Positions 12,598 to 25,269 of a stretch of 64,000 nucleotides of DNA are shown here, piece after piece. Each line of letters starts with the position of its first letter. The stretch's first letter is position 1. The DNA is taken from positions 31,296-95,295 of the forward strand of contig CAJJDO010000057.1 in NCBI GenBank assembly GCA_905183005.1, read 5' to 3'. Under the pieces are notes generated by a model, which had not been told where the DNA came from, ran no database searches, and saw only the letters and a program-made list of their open reading frames with translations. The position numbers and the translations under genes were made by a program. Source of the stretch: Paramecium pentaurelia (Eukaryota > Ciliophora > Oligohymenophorea > Peniculida > Parameciidae).

Positions 12598-13509
12598 TTT
12601 AACAACAAGGGATGGAAATTTGAGATGATGATACATGAAATCTTAATCTGTTTTATTAATAAAACATATAATGTTCAAACTCTACTTTAAGTATATTTCC
12701 TCTTTTAATTTAGTATAAGAAAGGCAATAATGCAAAAATTCTTATTTTTGATCTATTTTGATTGGTATGCATGAATATATTTTTTATTAAACACATGCAA
12801 CATTTTGAAATTCTTCATAATGTTGACTTTCTTCGTATATTACTAATCGAAAATTGAGATAACTATAAATCATAAACAAATCTCAAATCTTATCCATTTA
12901 TCTGAACTGGATATTCTGCAAATTTAATGATTAATGAAATTAATTTATTTATTATTTTAATAATTAAAAAAAAAATCTAAACAACCATTTTTCACTCAAT
13001 TATATAGGATATTGATTTTCTAATTTATTGCCTTGAAAAGTTGATTCCTAATTTTTCATTTCAACATAAAAAGTTTAATTCTTTTGATGAAAATATAAGA
13101 TGTTAGCAAAGGTGAAGTCAAAAAGGGATATCAATTTTTAAATTGAACTTCTTTAGAAAACTATTAGGCTTTTAGTAATATTAAGGAATTTAAAATTAAA
13201 ATATTGTTGATATTAAACCTCATCAAGCGCATAGTAATAATTCATTTCAATAAATCTCTTTTCCCATCAAAAGACCAGCTTCACTTACAATTAATCTAAG
13301 AAATAATCAATCTATTCAATAATCATATAATATTGTTTTTAAATTAATTGATAAATAGTTTATCTAAGTATAGAACTACTCAATTTAGTTGAGTTGAAGT
13401 GAATTAGAATAAAGTAATTGGACAATTTTAATTATTTTAAAGTGTGATTAAATATCAAATTAAATATTGGGACAATTGAAAAATAAAAACAAAATTTGAA
13501 CTTTTTCAA

Positions 13510-13532
13510 CCAGGTCCTTAAGTGAGACCTGG
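13510..13532. other. perfect 7-bp inverted repeat (hairpin)
   Basis: CCAGGTC at 13510-13516 and GACCTGG at 13526-13532 flank a 9-base loop. The surrounding 13.46-13.68 kb is richer in G+C than its neighbours. It could be part of a structured RNA or a mobile-element end. There is no T-run to make it a classic terminator. Confidence 0.5.
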
Positions 13533-13709
13533 GGATGGTTCCTATAGACTTCAATCTTAATCTTATTAGAATGATCATAGAGACCATGAGAGTTGGAAGT
13601 CCATAGAAAAATGGCCTTAGATGGCTTCCCTAGGCTCTTTTTAAATAAAAGGTGGCATCTTTCTGGAGCCATACGTTAACATAATATAATTTAGAATGAG
13701 TTTGAAGAA

Positions 13710-13752
13710 TACTATCTCATAGTAAAAACTTCTGGAGAGGCATGAGATAGTA
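13710..13752. other. perfect 11-bp inverted repeat (hairpin)
   Basis: TACTATCTCAT at 13710-13720 is exactly complementary to ATGAGATAGTA at 13742-13752, with a 21-base spacer. It lies 180 bases from the hairpin at 13510. Function unknown. Confidence 0.55.
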
Positions 13753-13985
13753 GGTATGCTTGTTTCTCAATTTACAGTTACGAGGGAGGTATTTACCGTT
13801 TTGGAATGAAGCAAGAAACATTGTAATTGGATTTGAAACACTATTTAAACTCCCTTATGCATTTTAAAGAATTTTGAATCAATTATAAGAAATAGAAAGG
13901 CTCTTAAGTCGAAATTTACTTAATTAACGATACTGACAAAGATCTAAAAAAATTAACTTTTTCTTAGTAAATTATATCACAAAAA

Positions 13986-13998
13986 GGGGGGGGGGGGG
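13986..13998 (+). repeat. 13-base G run
   Basis: Thirteen consecutive Gs between AAAAA and TT. G runs of this length are exceptional in this A/T-rich DNA. Paramecium telomeric repeats are GGGGTT/GGGTTT, but no repeat units follow, so it is not a telomere as it stands. It may be an assembly or polymerase artefact or a G-quadruplex former. Confidence 0.7.
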
Positions 13999-15149
13999 TT
14001 AAACTCCTACGAATATCATAAAGAATCACATCTTGGCCAGGCAACGCATGTGCATCATTTGTCTACTTTAATAGGGCATCTTAGAGCATAATGAAAATCT
14101 AAACCATAATTTTTTTAGTATGTTTTTATTGGAAAGTTAAAAAAAACTATTATTAATATTATCTTTAAACATTCAATATACAAAATTTATGAATTGTATT
14201 ATTTTTAATTAATAAATAGATTTGATGTCATCTAATTATTGTTATTAATTAATGAATTCATAGCAATCTTGTTAGTCCTATATATTGCAAATGTGAGATA
14301 ATATATATCATAAATATAATGTGATTCAGCTTGAGCTAATGATTAATTAAGAAAAGTGCAAATACAATATGCAGAGTAGGATATATAATTTCATCTATCG
14401 AGTGATGTTACATACACATGGTCTATTAACAGATAGTACAAACAACTCCAAAACAAAGAAAGAATAGAGGGAATGCTTTTGGTGATCTTTGGTTTGGTTC
14501 AGTAGTTGAGCAAACCATAAACATCAAGTTCATCCTTATTTAGAGAAGCTCCACTCTTTTTTTTAGATAATCTCCTTTCTTTTTGATTTCACTTACCCAT
14601 GTCTTATAATCGATGAGAAAATAATTGATATAAAAGAATATATTCAAAATTAACATTTCTATAACATCATCAATTGGCTATAAGTTTATTATACGAATTA
14701 TTATTTAAGGCATTTTTGATAAATTTCTCTATATATACTTATAAATAATAATAGTTTTCATTAGAACTGCAAATCAAATATGCATTCTTAAATTATCAAA
14801 TCGTGATCAAGATTTTGTTCAGACATATTCATATTTCTTAATATTGAGATAAAAAATCACAAATCCTAATGGCTATAATTATGATAAACAAGAAAAATAC
14901 ATGATCAATAATTCAAATTAAGTTATTATAATTCACATTATTCATATTACAATTAGTTATTCTATATTCTAAAAGAATCAAGTAATGTAATTGCAGAATT
15001 GAATTCTCCATAGCATTTTTTACCTCAATTACAATCAATTCCAAATCTACATATAGTTTTGACTTCTACTTAAAAAAAATACAGAAGATATATTTATTTA
15101 TTTATAGTATAAAACTTAAAGAAAGAGTGATAAATATTCAATATTAAAA

Positions 15150-15960
15150 TAAAAAAAGAAATTGAATAGATCAAAAAGCAGATCTAACTGAAATTTTGCT
15201 CAAGTTATGGATTCAGATGGCGATGTTTTAATTGAAGTTTCGAAAGCAGAAAACTTTAAGCAAAATTGGATACCTTTCAGAGAACCAAAATAAAAAACAT
15301 TACAAATAATAAATTTTTATTTGAAATACCTTTTTTGATATTTTGTAGAGGTTAGACGTTAGAACTAAGAACATGAAAAAAATTACTGATGTCTTAAACT
15401 AATGAAAAGATCATGACTTCAATAAAAAAGACTATTCAAATGAAGTAAAATTAAGAATCCACATTAAGTCTAATTAATAGCATAAAGGATAATCGATAGA
15501 TCATAAAATTTTTATAATTTTTAGATAACTTTACATCTATGGATAAAACTTTAAAATAATGTGGGTCTAATTAATTAAATTAATTAGTTAAGATGAAGTT
15601 GAACCAGAGAAACAAGAATTTTGAAAATATTAAGATCTAAAATACTTCTTTGGTAGGAATTTATTTTTTTTACTCCATTTTAAGGGTATTAGAATTTAAA
15701 AAAATTAATATAAGTGGGATGAATTTGAAAGGAGCATAATTATTTAATTGTAAATGGAATAACTTAAGAATCCATCAATTAAATAAATTCGAAGTTTATA
15801 GTGATATTCTATTATTTTCTTGCGATGCAAATAAGTCTACACTAATAATAAAAATTTAAATTAAATAGTCATAATAATTGAATTTATTCAGTATGCTTCT
15901 CTTTGATAGAAATATATTCATTATCTTCTTGATTTGGAGATAGTAAGGGGATGCTAAGAA
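15150..15960 (+). pseudogene. dead copy of the pentapeptide/WD40 gene
   Basis: Closely follows the 5' part of the gene at 7495: the stretch reading MKKI-DVLN...KDHDFNKKDYS is nearly identical in DNA (15372-15437 against 7732-7797). The pentapeptide region and a first WD40 fragment (about 15.80-15.93 kb) are recognisable. Frames are broken repeatedly by indels and TGA. The homology extends upstream (about 14.88-15.15 kb against 7.25-7.49 kb), so a segment with its promoter region was duplicated. The 14-repeat array is missing. Confidence 0.8.
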
Positions 15961-16915
15961 TAGAGTAGTATATTGAATAAACATAACTATTGTGTCTATT
16001 TAATTTAGATTTTTATTGTTCTGTGATTGAAGTATTCATTGGAATCCATTAGTTGATAGGATAATTGATGGAAATAGTGCAAAATAAAAACTAAATTAGA
16101 TATATACTAAATGCTTATCCTCAAAATTTTTATTAATCCACATTAATAGCATGAAAATATTTATATATAAATATTTATTAATTATAATTTTTAATATGTA
16201 TTTAGAAACAAGTGTGGTTTAAATTTTTTGGGGAAATGTTTAGATATATGCAAAAAAATTTAATCTGAAGCAAGATATTATTGACAATTGGAATTTACCT
16301 TTATAATTAAGAGCTTACAATGAGATGGCAGATTAAATGGCAAACCTTTAATTTGAATTTACAAAAATCTAACTTTATCACTTAACCTTCTCAAAAAATT
16401 TCAAGAGAATTTCACATGAAGACGAGTAACCCATCATTCACTCCTAAAGGCACTATCTATTAATAGATAGAAAAAAACTTTCAAAAAGGATGGCTAGAAG
16501 AAGTTAATGCAGGGTTGAAATATAGAAAAAATAAATAGTATCTGGGATGATTTGAAAAATAATTAAATCCAGAGAAAGAAATGATACAAAAGATTCTAAA
16601 GAATTGAAAATAACATCATAGAAAAATTGAATTGAAGAATAAAGGAAGTTGATTTACATTAAGAAGGAGTTCATTAATAATATTAGTTATTCGTATAATC
16701 AAATGCTGAACCATGATGGAATGAATTGAAAGGCTTTATAGTAGAGTACAACTACTAAGATTATTCCTTATTGATAGCTAACTAAGAATATTATGATTTT
16801 ATATAAATTAGATCAAATTTGATATTATAATAACTAAGTAAATTTTCTATAAAATGAAATAGAAAAATAGATTTAAGAATTTATGATTATTATAATTTTA
16901 TTGGATATTGATGAT
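15961..16915. other. intergenic with a small coding relic
   Basis: Mostly featureless A/T. At 16416-16550 (+) 44 codons from an ATG read like protein (GTIYQQIEKNFQKGWLEE) and the text continues in another frame to about 16610. The family is not recognised. It is probably a decayed gene end. Confidence 0.35.
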
Positions 16916-19900
16916 TCATTCATATTGACTTGTTAGAATTTTATCTTATTTCTTTATTCTTGATTTAAAGATGTATTTTTCTATTTCATCAATAATTTCT
17001 ATTTCTACAGCCTCAATTAAAGCTTTTGCAAAGGGTTTTCTGGTTTTTCTTAAATTTTCTAGTTCCTAAAGAGTACTTTACATAGCTGATTCCATAATCT
17101 AGATCTTCTGACTACAATAATTTTGTTGGTTCAAAAAATTTTTAAACTGATTCATAAATTGATTTGAAACTGTGATTCCATCATCATTAATCATTTATTA
17201 ATTTTTCATATAGTTGATAACATTTTACACCAATTATTTGGGTTCTTAACCAAATATTTATTTTAATTATTATTCAATTTATTCAATTTACTAAGTACTC
17301 ACTTAATTCTGCATTTATTATTGTAAGTTGAATAATTATTAGTTTTGTAACTTAAATCTCTCTATATGAGCATTAGAATGGGCTTAATACTATTCCTCAA
17401 AAATTATTTCTATTGGCTCTATGAATTAGCATTTATCACTGAATATATTGCATATATCCATGATTTCTGGTCTGATTACTTTCTAATACAATCTATTCAT
17501 TGATATTTCGTCTGCTATCTTTACATTATTACATTCATCTTAAATATCTTAATCATTTATATCGAAGTTTGAATTTAAATATTTTTAAATGTTGATACTG
17601 GTTATTTATTGATTCACATTCTAAGGATTGCATAATTTTTCAAAATACAGATCCAAAGTTAGTATTTTTTTTTAAAGTTCAATGTCTTTGGAATAAATTA
17701 TTTAAACAAATTTTTGAAAATTACTCAATTTCATTATTTAGTGTTATTTCATATAATTAATATTCTTGAATTTTGCTTTATATCCCATTATATTTTCTAT
17801 TACCCTATATAGAACAAATTTCTTCAACTTCTTATTTTAAATTCTCTTCTTATTTTTTAGTTTTACATTTAGCTATCTATAATTTTATATATTTTTTTGT
17901 TAATTCACAAAAACTATTTTGAAAGCCTTTAACTGTTCCTTTTGATTATTAAAAACATTAATTAATTAAATCATATAGATTTTGTCCCGTACTTTCAGAA
18001 ATAGTTCCATTTTAAACTTAATCTCCTATTACTTCTGTTGCTAAATTTAATATTTGATGATAATTCTATGTTCTTAAAGCAGTTTCTTATATCATATGCA
18101 AAGTTTGATATTAATTTTAGATGTTTACTTTATCTAAATCACTTAACCAAAAACCTGCTTTTTTCAATCCATCTGCTGTAACAGTTGGGATTTAATCCAA
18201 AAATTCATTAATTCCAATTTATTTTATTGTTTAAAATGCTTGGCCTCCGATTTACAGAGCTTCCTTAATTCCAGAAGGTCCTGCTAAGACTAATGCTGAT
18301 GCAATATTGATCATTTTGTTTTATCCCCAAGCTCCCCAATCAATATTTAATCCTTTCCATGCTGCTGCTACAGAATAGACCATATCGGAAATTCCTCCAA
18401 TTATAAAAGTTTTTCCTATAGGTAAGGCAGCTCCACAAGTTAATGCACTTATTGCACATCCTACAACAAACTGAACTGCTCCAATTACAAACATGGCTAG
18501 ATATTGCCACCATTTTTTTTTCTTTCTTTCTTTTTTTGTTTTTATAACTTTTCCTAACAAAGGTAAGGGTCCGTCATTTATCACTTCTTGTTTATCTTTA
18601 GATGACATTTTTTCATCACCGTCTTCATTTTTTTCATTGAAATGCAAAAGGGCCCAATTTACATCAATATTTTCTTTTTCAGGATTAAATGTATTAAAAG
18701 TATTTAAAGTTTCATTAATATTTTAAATAAGTTATTCGTAAACTTTAATATGATTCTTGGCTTTTGAATCACTATTATCTAATTTTTGTTAATTATTTTA
18801 ATTTTAATTTTGTATATTTTGATTATTCACATCTTATTATATTTCTTGATTAGAAGTATTATTTTGTATATTTGAAATATTGTTATGATTATCTTAGTTA
18901 ATCTCATTAGATTATTAAAAAGAATTCATTTCAAGATCTAGTTATGGCAACATTTAAGTTTATTCTTCATTATTTGATTGTCTAATTTCTTCAAGTTTTT
19001 TTGAAAATTATTCTATTTATGATCTATTTAATTTAAATGCAGTTGAAAATCCTTTTTCATCATCAATTTTGTTTTGAAATAATTCTTTTGCTTTCTACAA
19101 TGATTATATTCCTTGTTGAAAATTTTTCTGTTTTATTTCATAGAATCCTTAATAATAATATGCAGAAGGATCATTTTCTTAAATTTGAATAGCCCTCCTA
19201 AACATATCTAAATTATCTCTTTCCAATCCTTACAAAATCAAATACTTTGGATTTTAAGAATCATTTTAGTTCAAAATTGTTTCAATTTCATTTTCCTTTA
19301 ATCCAGTCTCTTGATGTTCTTCCAAATAAAGGCCCCATTTTTCTTCCAAAGCTTTGAAAGCTGCATGATTCTCGTTGAAACAAACCATGCTTTTTGCAAT
19401 TCTGCAGAACCTTTCAAAACATCTATCCTCATTTTCTAATCTTTTCATTTCCAATTCTATTTCATCTGAATAAAATTTCTCATTAAAATTTCTTAAATAT
19501 ACAAGGAGGTCTAAAGTTGTAAAGGTTGTATTAACATTTCTAATATAATAAGCTTTAACATCTTCAATAGTGTTTAATTTTAATTAACCAACATATAGAT
19601 TTTCCTCATAATTAACTATAAGTTGAGCTGTACCTTTTTTACCTTGTCTTCCTGTTCTACCAAAACCTTATTGTTAAATTCTGATATTTCTAGGTAAAAA
19701 TGACATAATCACATGTAAACCTCCATTATCTTCTAATTCTTCGTTTGTAATAAGATCTGTTCCTCTTCCAGCCAAATTAGTTGCAATTATAAGAGAATTA
19801 GGCTTTATATCATGATCTATTTATTGGCTGTCATCATAATATACTACAGATTTTAGATTATAATTTTGCAAATGTAATTAAATTTTATTGACGTCTTAAA

Positions 19901-21306
19901 TTGTCCTATTAATAATAAGAACTGCTCTCTTGTTGTTCATTTATTATTAAACAGCCTATAGAATAGTGTCTTTCCATTCCTTTTCCTTTAGGGCTGCATA
20001 TCCTAGCTCTTCTTTTAATTGTCTCTTTTTATAAGGAGGCATGAAAACAAAGTCTAAATTGTACTACTTAGCCAATAGATTCTATGTAACCTATGAACCT
20101 AATGTACCTGTCAACCCTAAAATTTTATTCTTGTATCTTTTAAAGAAAGTAATATTCGATAGATAGTTTGTGTTAATTGATATAGGGCTAATAGGAAGAT
20201 TATGCTTTAATTATACAAATTGATGTAATCCTTTTTCCCATTGCATATTATTTTTATGAATAACTCCTGTGTTCTAAAAATCAATTATTCTAACATTATT
20301 ATTTTCTATTTTGTAATGACAATCTTCATGGAGATTATATTTTGCCTGAATGGCATTTTCAATCCATGTTTTCTTCATGAACTCGATATAATTTAATCTG
20401 TATTTTGGTATAAATTCGTTTAATACATCTTTTAACTAGAGATTCAAAGTAGATTCTACATATTCTTTCAAATCAACACTATAATAATTTTCTTCATCAA
20501 TAATCATAACTTTCTTTTCTGTTGATAAGTTTGATTCTGCCTTACAGATTTCATCCCAGATTAATCTGAGAACCTTAGTTAAATCAAGCATTCCTGGCAA
20601 AGGAGAACTTAATAATGTCTTATTGCTATTTCCATCAATAAGCATAGAATCAACTTCATCAACAATAATATATTCTTATTTTCTATTACCCATAGTACCT
20701 CTTTCTTAATATTCATGTCTTAAAATATCAGCTTAAAAACTATGAGGATCTCCATAAACTACTTTTGAATTATAACATGGTAGCATTCCTTTAGTTATAC
20801 TTTTTGATCCACCAATATTGTGAGATACTGTGACTGAAAATGAGCTATAAAATTCTTTCAATTATTCGGCATCTCTAGTTGCCAAAACAGGGGAGCTAGT
20901 TACTACATCAACATTAGACTATTTCTTTTAATTCAATAAAATTGCAAGCATTGCTATGATTAGAGTTTTCCCTTCCCCAGTATAAATTTAAGCCAAACGT
21001 CCTTAATTAAAATTATGATTATATAATTCTATTACTGCCAATAATTATGCTGGTCTTGGATAATATGAAAAATATCCTTTTACTTTTAAGCACAAAAATA
21101 TTAAATCCTCATACAGTAATTCTGGAGAGCTTGTAAAATTATTAAAGTTGAAATCTAGTTCTTATTCTTCATTGAGTGATGAATACACTCTTTAAAGTAA
21201 ATTTGATAATTATTCATTAGATCTCTGATTAATAGAATTATACTCCTAAAAGAGATCCTATATTTACCAATTGTTATTCTCAATTAGCTCCTCCATATTT
21301 TCTTAT
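16916..21306 (-). CDS. SecA-like ATPase with long C-terminal extension
   Basis: About 1460 codons from ATG 21306-21304 to TGA 16918-16916. Residues 100-600 carry the SecA-type helicase motor: TGEGKTL near residue 110 (Walker A), TSSPVLATRDAEQL, DEVDSMLID near 216, LTGTLGS, ATNLAGRGTDL near 510, GGLHVI, and GFGRTGRQGKKG near 550. These match the order and spacing of bacterial SecA, which drives protein export by ATP hydrolysis. The preprotein-crosslinking and other SecA-specific regions were not located. The C-terminal half is helical and Gln-rich, with a hydrophobic segment near residues 940-985 after KKKWWQYL. Two frame changes occur in the last 800 bases: one near 17.70 kb that no GT-AG intron fixes, and one at 17055-17070 that a 16-nt GTAAAG...TAG intron would fix. 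They may be sequencing indels. The substrate and cell location in a ciliate are unknown. Confidence 0.8.
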
Positions 21307-23712
21307 TATTCATTTTATTAATTTTATTTTTTGTGAATTTAAATTGATAGAATTACTTGAAATTCTATAAAAAACTTATATATAATAATTCCATATTTTC
21401 AAAGTTCATTTGAAGGCCTCATTTTTATCTTTTAGAAAGTGATAAAGTAAAAAATTTAGAAGAATCAATATAATTTTATAATACTCAAATTTTTCATGCT
21501 GAAAATTTTTTTTAATGAGATTTTGAATCTTTAATTATAAATTAAATTTCGATTTCAGATTTAAAAATGTTAGTTACTTATATTATTCATTCTCAAATAT
21601 ATTTTTATTATTTAAAAATATAAGGTTTTGAATTTTTCTATTTTTCATAAATTTGTTAGAAAGCTACAATTTTATTTAAGATCACTATAATATGAATATT
21701 CTAATTGTAATTCGATTTTCTAATTAGTTGCTGTTTTGATTTTATTTTATCTGAAAGAAGAGATACATACAAAAGACATTTTCATTAAAAACTTATCATA
21801 TATACTTGAATGCAAAAAAATCTTTATATTATAATAACAATATAAAAGATAATAGTATTAAGAAAATAATAAGAAGCTTAGCAAAAGAAAATGCTTTGAA
21901 ATCTTCTCTTTATATATATTACCAAATAATCCAATAAAGGATTCTTACTACGATATTCTAAGTAGTTACTGAAAGATGGATAATCCATAGTTCAAGAAGC
22001 TATTGCATTTCATCTTTTCCTAAATTTTTCTAATTAAGAAGTAGCAATAAGTAAAATTAGTTGAGTTTAGCTAAGATTAAGAAGTAAGTTATTTGAATTT
22101 CAACATTGTCATATAATTAATTGATGTATTTTCCCCATCTCAGAATGATAGAAACTTAAAAAGCTTATGCTGAGTGGCATCTAAGTTATTAAGAGTACTC
22201 ATTTTATATGGCCTAAATCTATAATTCAATTCTGAATGTAAATAAACAACAAATAAAACAAGAGTGTCTTTCTGAATGATTTTGTCCTTATAATATGATA
22301 AAAAGATGATTAAAATTCTTATTCCAAAAATTTCACGATTTCCCTAAAAAAGCACTTATATTCATTATAAAAATATTAAGTTCTGATTCTTTTCTCATTT
22401 GAAATATCATATCAATAAGCCACGTTAGATTAGATTGAATCCATTCATATTCAGAAATTGAGTAAAAAATAAAAAGAAATAAAACCTCCCACTAAGTTTG
22501 GTAGAATGTAAATGCATACAAAAATGAATGTTTTAGTGATATCGCTCAAACTATATTCACAAAATTTTACAATAATTTAGTATATTCCCAAAAAAAACAA
22601 TTTATATGAATGCCATGAATGATTGCCATATTATACTAACATAATGAATTTCTATAGAGAATATCTAAATTATAGTTTTTCATTAGATTAATCACTATAA
22701 AAAGCAATTAAGTGAGAAAGCCATAGTTTGTATGGGATTTCCTTTTAAATTATGTTAGTTGATTAAACAAACGAAAAGTCTTTATTAAAAGTAATTATAG
22801 CTGTTAATATTTGCATTTGATTAATAAGCATCTTTATGAGGATAGCAATATTTGCAATATTTTTTTTAATTATTGATCACACTCAATAAAGAAATCTTCT
22901 AATATAATAACAAAAACTTGCGCATCCTTTGTGATGTGAAATATTATTTTTTTTAAATAGAGGAAAAAAATCAGTATTGTAACATTTTATTCTCCTAAAC
23001 TTCATAATTGAGTTAGCAATCATTATAAGTGAATACGATTGGCCTATTATTTAAAGAATAGAAGCTTTGTTTATGGAATCTATTATCAAGATGAGGTTAT
23101 TTTTGAAATAAAATTCTGAAGTGAAAATCATGCAAGATGATAGACTATTTATGATTGGATTATACATAATTGTAACTGATTCTATTAATAATTCTTATAT
23201 TACAATCGATTCGATATCTTTTAGAGTGATGCGATGGAGAATTTTGTTCCTAATTCACTCTCAAAAGAATTCTCAAATTAATGGAATCACTATATTTAAT
23301 AAAGTTTATCCTATAGAAGATTTATTTACTTCCAAAATTAACACTTTATCTATCTTAATTGTGTTTTTCAAAATCATACAATTTTAAATTGCCAATTGAA
23401 TCTCGATAAAATTTGCTTTTTTTTCAATTTTTTTTTGTCAAAGGGAACTTTAACCTTAATAATCCAAAATCTTGGTAAGAATGTTTCATAAAAGGATATC
23501 AAGCTATTTTATTTTAATATAATATTAATTTCATAAATTATAATTCTTGAATAATTTCAGCTTTATTTGAAAGGACAGTTATATATATAATTCTCTCAAT
23601 AACTATAGTTCTCCAACCATATTTTTATTTAAGAAACAGCTTTAAGAAAAGCAAAAAATATAATTTTAAAAAATTCTTAATCGTAATAAAATATAATATA
23701 AATTAAAAAATA
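21307..23712. other. long intergenic stretch
   Basis: A/T-rich DNA between a minus-strand and a plus-strand gene start, so both promoters should lie here. The only open frame of note is 23130-23399, listed separately. I see no repeat, RNA gene or relic that I can identify. Confidence 0.4.
23130..23399 (+). CDS. small hydrophobic ORF, unknown
   Basis: ATG 23130 to TGA 23397-23399, 89 residues, containing only one TAA codon. It is Ile/Phe-rich (MIGLYIIVTDSINNSYI; LSILIVFFKIIQF). It has no known domain, and the scarcity of the usual TAA/TAG Gln codons is atypical for genes here. It could be chance or a relic. Confidence 0.25.
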
Positions 23713-24324
23713 ATGTGGCAAAAATTGCTGCTATTCTTATATTACATGTATATTTTAATTTCCTTAGTGAAAAATAGTGAGTAATATCCATAATTATCCC
23801 AACCTATTTCTTATAACCCAAATATTTCATAGATACCACAATTATGTCCAATAAATATTTTATTTACTTTTCCTGATTTTACATTCCAAATATTTAATAG
23901 AGCACAAAACTATGTGCTTCATCGCATGGAAAACAGAATTATCAATATGATATTTATAATTTTTACTTTTTTTCTTCCATTAAAATTTATCTTTTTTTCT
24001 CATGATATGCTAGAAAATCTATAACATAAAATGAGTAATATTTCATTTCTTATTAAGTTTTATTTTTTTTTGAATATTTTCATTATTTAAGATGTTTTCT
24101 TTTTTATTTTAATATTACATTCCACATCTTAGTTATTTGAATATTAGCATTTGAATGTAAAGCCAAGAAACGGAAAGAAAATAATTACGTGTTCATATTG
24201 TGATATCTATTTGTGTACATCCCCTTATTCTTAAATGTGCATTGATTGGATATCAGAGAAGGCTTTTGTAGCTTATAGAGGCACTCTTTAAAAAGTATAT
24301 GGTGAATGCTTCCCTGATCTTTGA
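23713..24324 (+). CDS. small multi-pass membrane protein with CxxC
   Basis: Intact frame of 203 residues, ATG 23713 to TGA 24322-24324. It opens with a hydrophobic signal or anchor (MWQKLLLFLYYMYILISL). Two further hydrophobic segments lie near residues 85-105 (IFIIFTFFLPLKFIFF) and 117-140 (FLNIFIIQDVFFFILIL). A Cys-containing tail (TCSYCDIYLC) follows, with another Cys near CIDWISEK. The arrangement suggests a three-pass protein with a small metal- or disulfide-binding tail. I do not recognise the family. No intron is needed. The neighbours give no operon-like clue, since genes are transcribed singly in ciliates. Confidence 0.6.
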
Positions 24325-25269
24325 TCTTCTGATGTTAATCAGGAGGGGAATAGAGAAGATTGTTGAATAGAGAAAATATGCCATACAGTTAGCAAGTATG
24401 ACAATTATTCACATCATAGTTGATTTCATTCTCAATAAATAATTATTAAATACATTAAAAATATAATTTATATGCCTCTGATTTAAATATCGAAATATCC
24501 AGTTTTATAATTTATATTATTTAAAAATTTAACGAATTTAACATAATAGCATTTTATTCAATCAATTGCATTATTAAAAAATTTCAAATTATTTAAAAAT
24601 ATCATAAGATTATTGGAAATCTAATATTCTTTGATAACAGAATATTGAATGTAAGTAACCTTCAAATTTGTAAGTATTCTAATTAGATAAAATCAATAAT
24701 GATCCATCAAGGATTAGATTTATAATCTTCAAAAAGGGTTGGGTTTGTGATCTTGTCTTAATGATAAATTTATAAGTAATTGTATTACGCTAAAGTCATT
24801 TTAATCCTTTGTAATTTATAAAGAATCATAGCTTAATTCTAATCATTAAAATTTAGTTTCTTAATTGTTTTAAAATTATATAAACTTTAACATTTAAGAA
24901 TGTATTACATTTTTTAAATTATAGATCTTTAATTAATTCTTAGTGAGAGTAGATTGCTTGAATTTTTAGAGGAAAATATACCTTTTTAAGATAATAACTT
25001 TTAAAGTCAATATTATTATTTGAGTTTTATCCCTAAATTTACCTAAACTAAGTTAAATATTTTTATGAATAATTGAGTTGACAAACTCAGATTTGACCAA
25101 TGTTTTGAATTTTATTATTGAGAATCTATTTAGTTCTCAGTTTAGTAATGTATTTAAAAGTTGGTAGTTCATTATTTGTCATCATAATCAGAGAATTTAG
25201 AAAATTAATGTTCTTTTATTTATATAGTGTTATTAAATATAATGATAGTGATATGATGCTTTAACATTC
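24325..25269. other. intergenic, nothing recognised
   Basis: A/T-rich. It may include the lost 5' part of the TLDc relic that follows, but I could not read a coherent protein from it. Confidence 0.4.

Larger units (their letters stand above)
10222..15149. other. long gene-poor stretch with relics and a structured patch
   Basis: No intact gene of clear family. It holds a dead WD40 fragment (about 10.86-11.20 kb), a short ORF (12337-12597), a patch with two perfect hairpins and a 13-G run (13.5-14.0 kb), and, from about 14.88 kb, DNA related to the region upstream of the gene at 7495. The rest is A/T-rich without open frames I trust. Confidence 0.5.

Noticed and set aside
13460..13672. Minus-strand 70-codon ORF in the hairpin patch
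   Set aside because: It overlaps the inverted repeat, has almost none of the expected TAA/TAG Gln codons, and no protein-like pattern continues beyond it.
13986..14000. G run followed by TT as a telomere
   Set aside because: A single run without further GGGGTT/GGGTTT units, with ordinary A/T-rich sequence on both sides.
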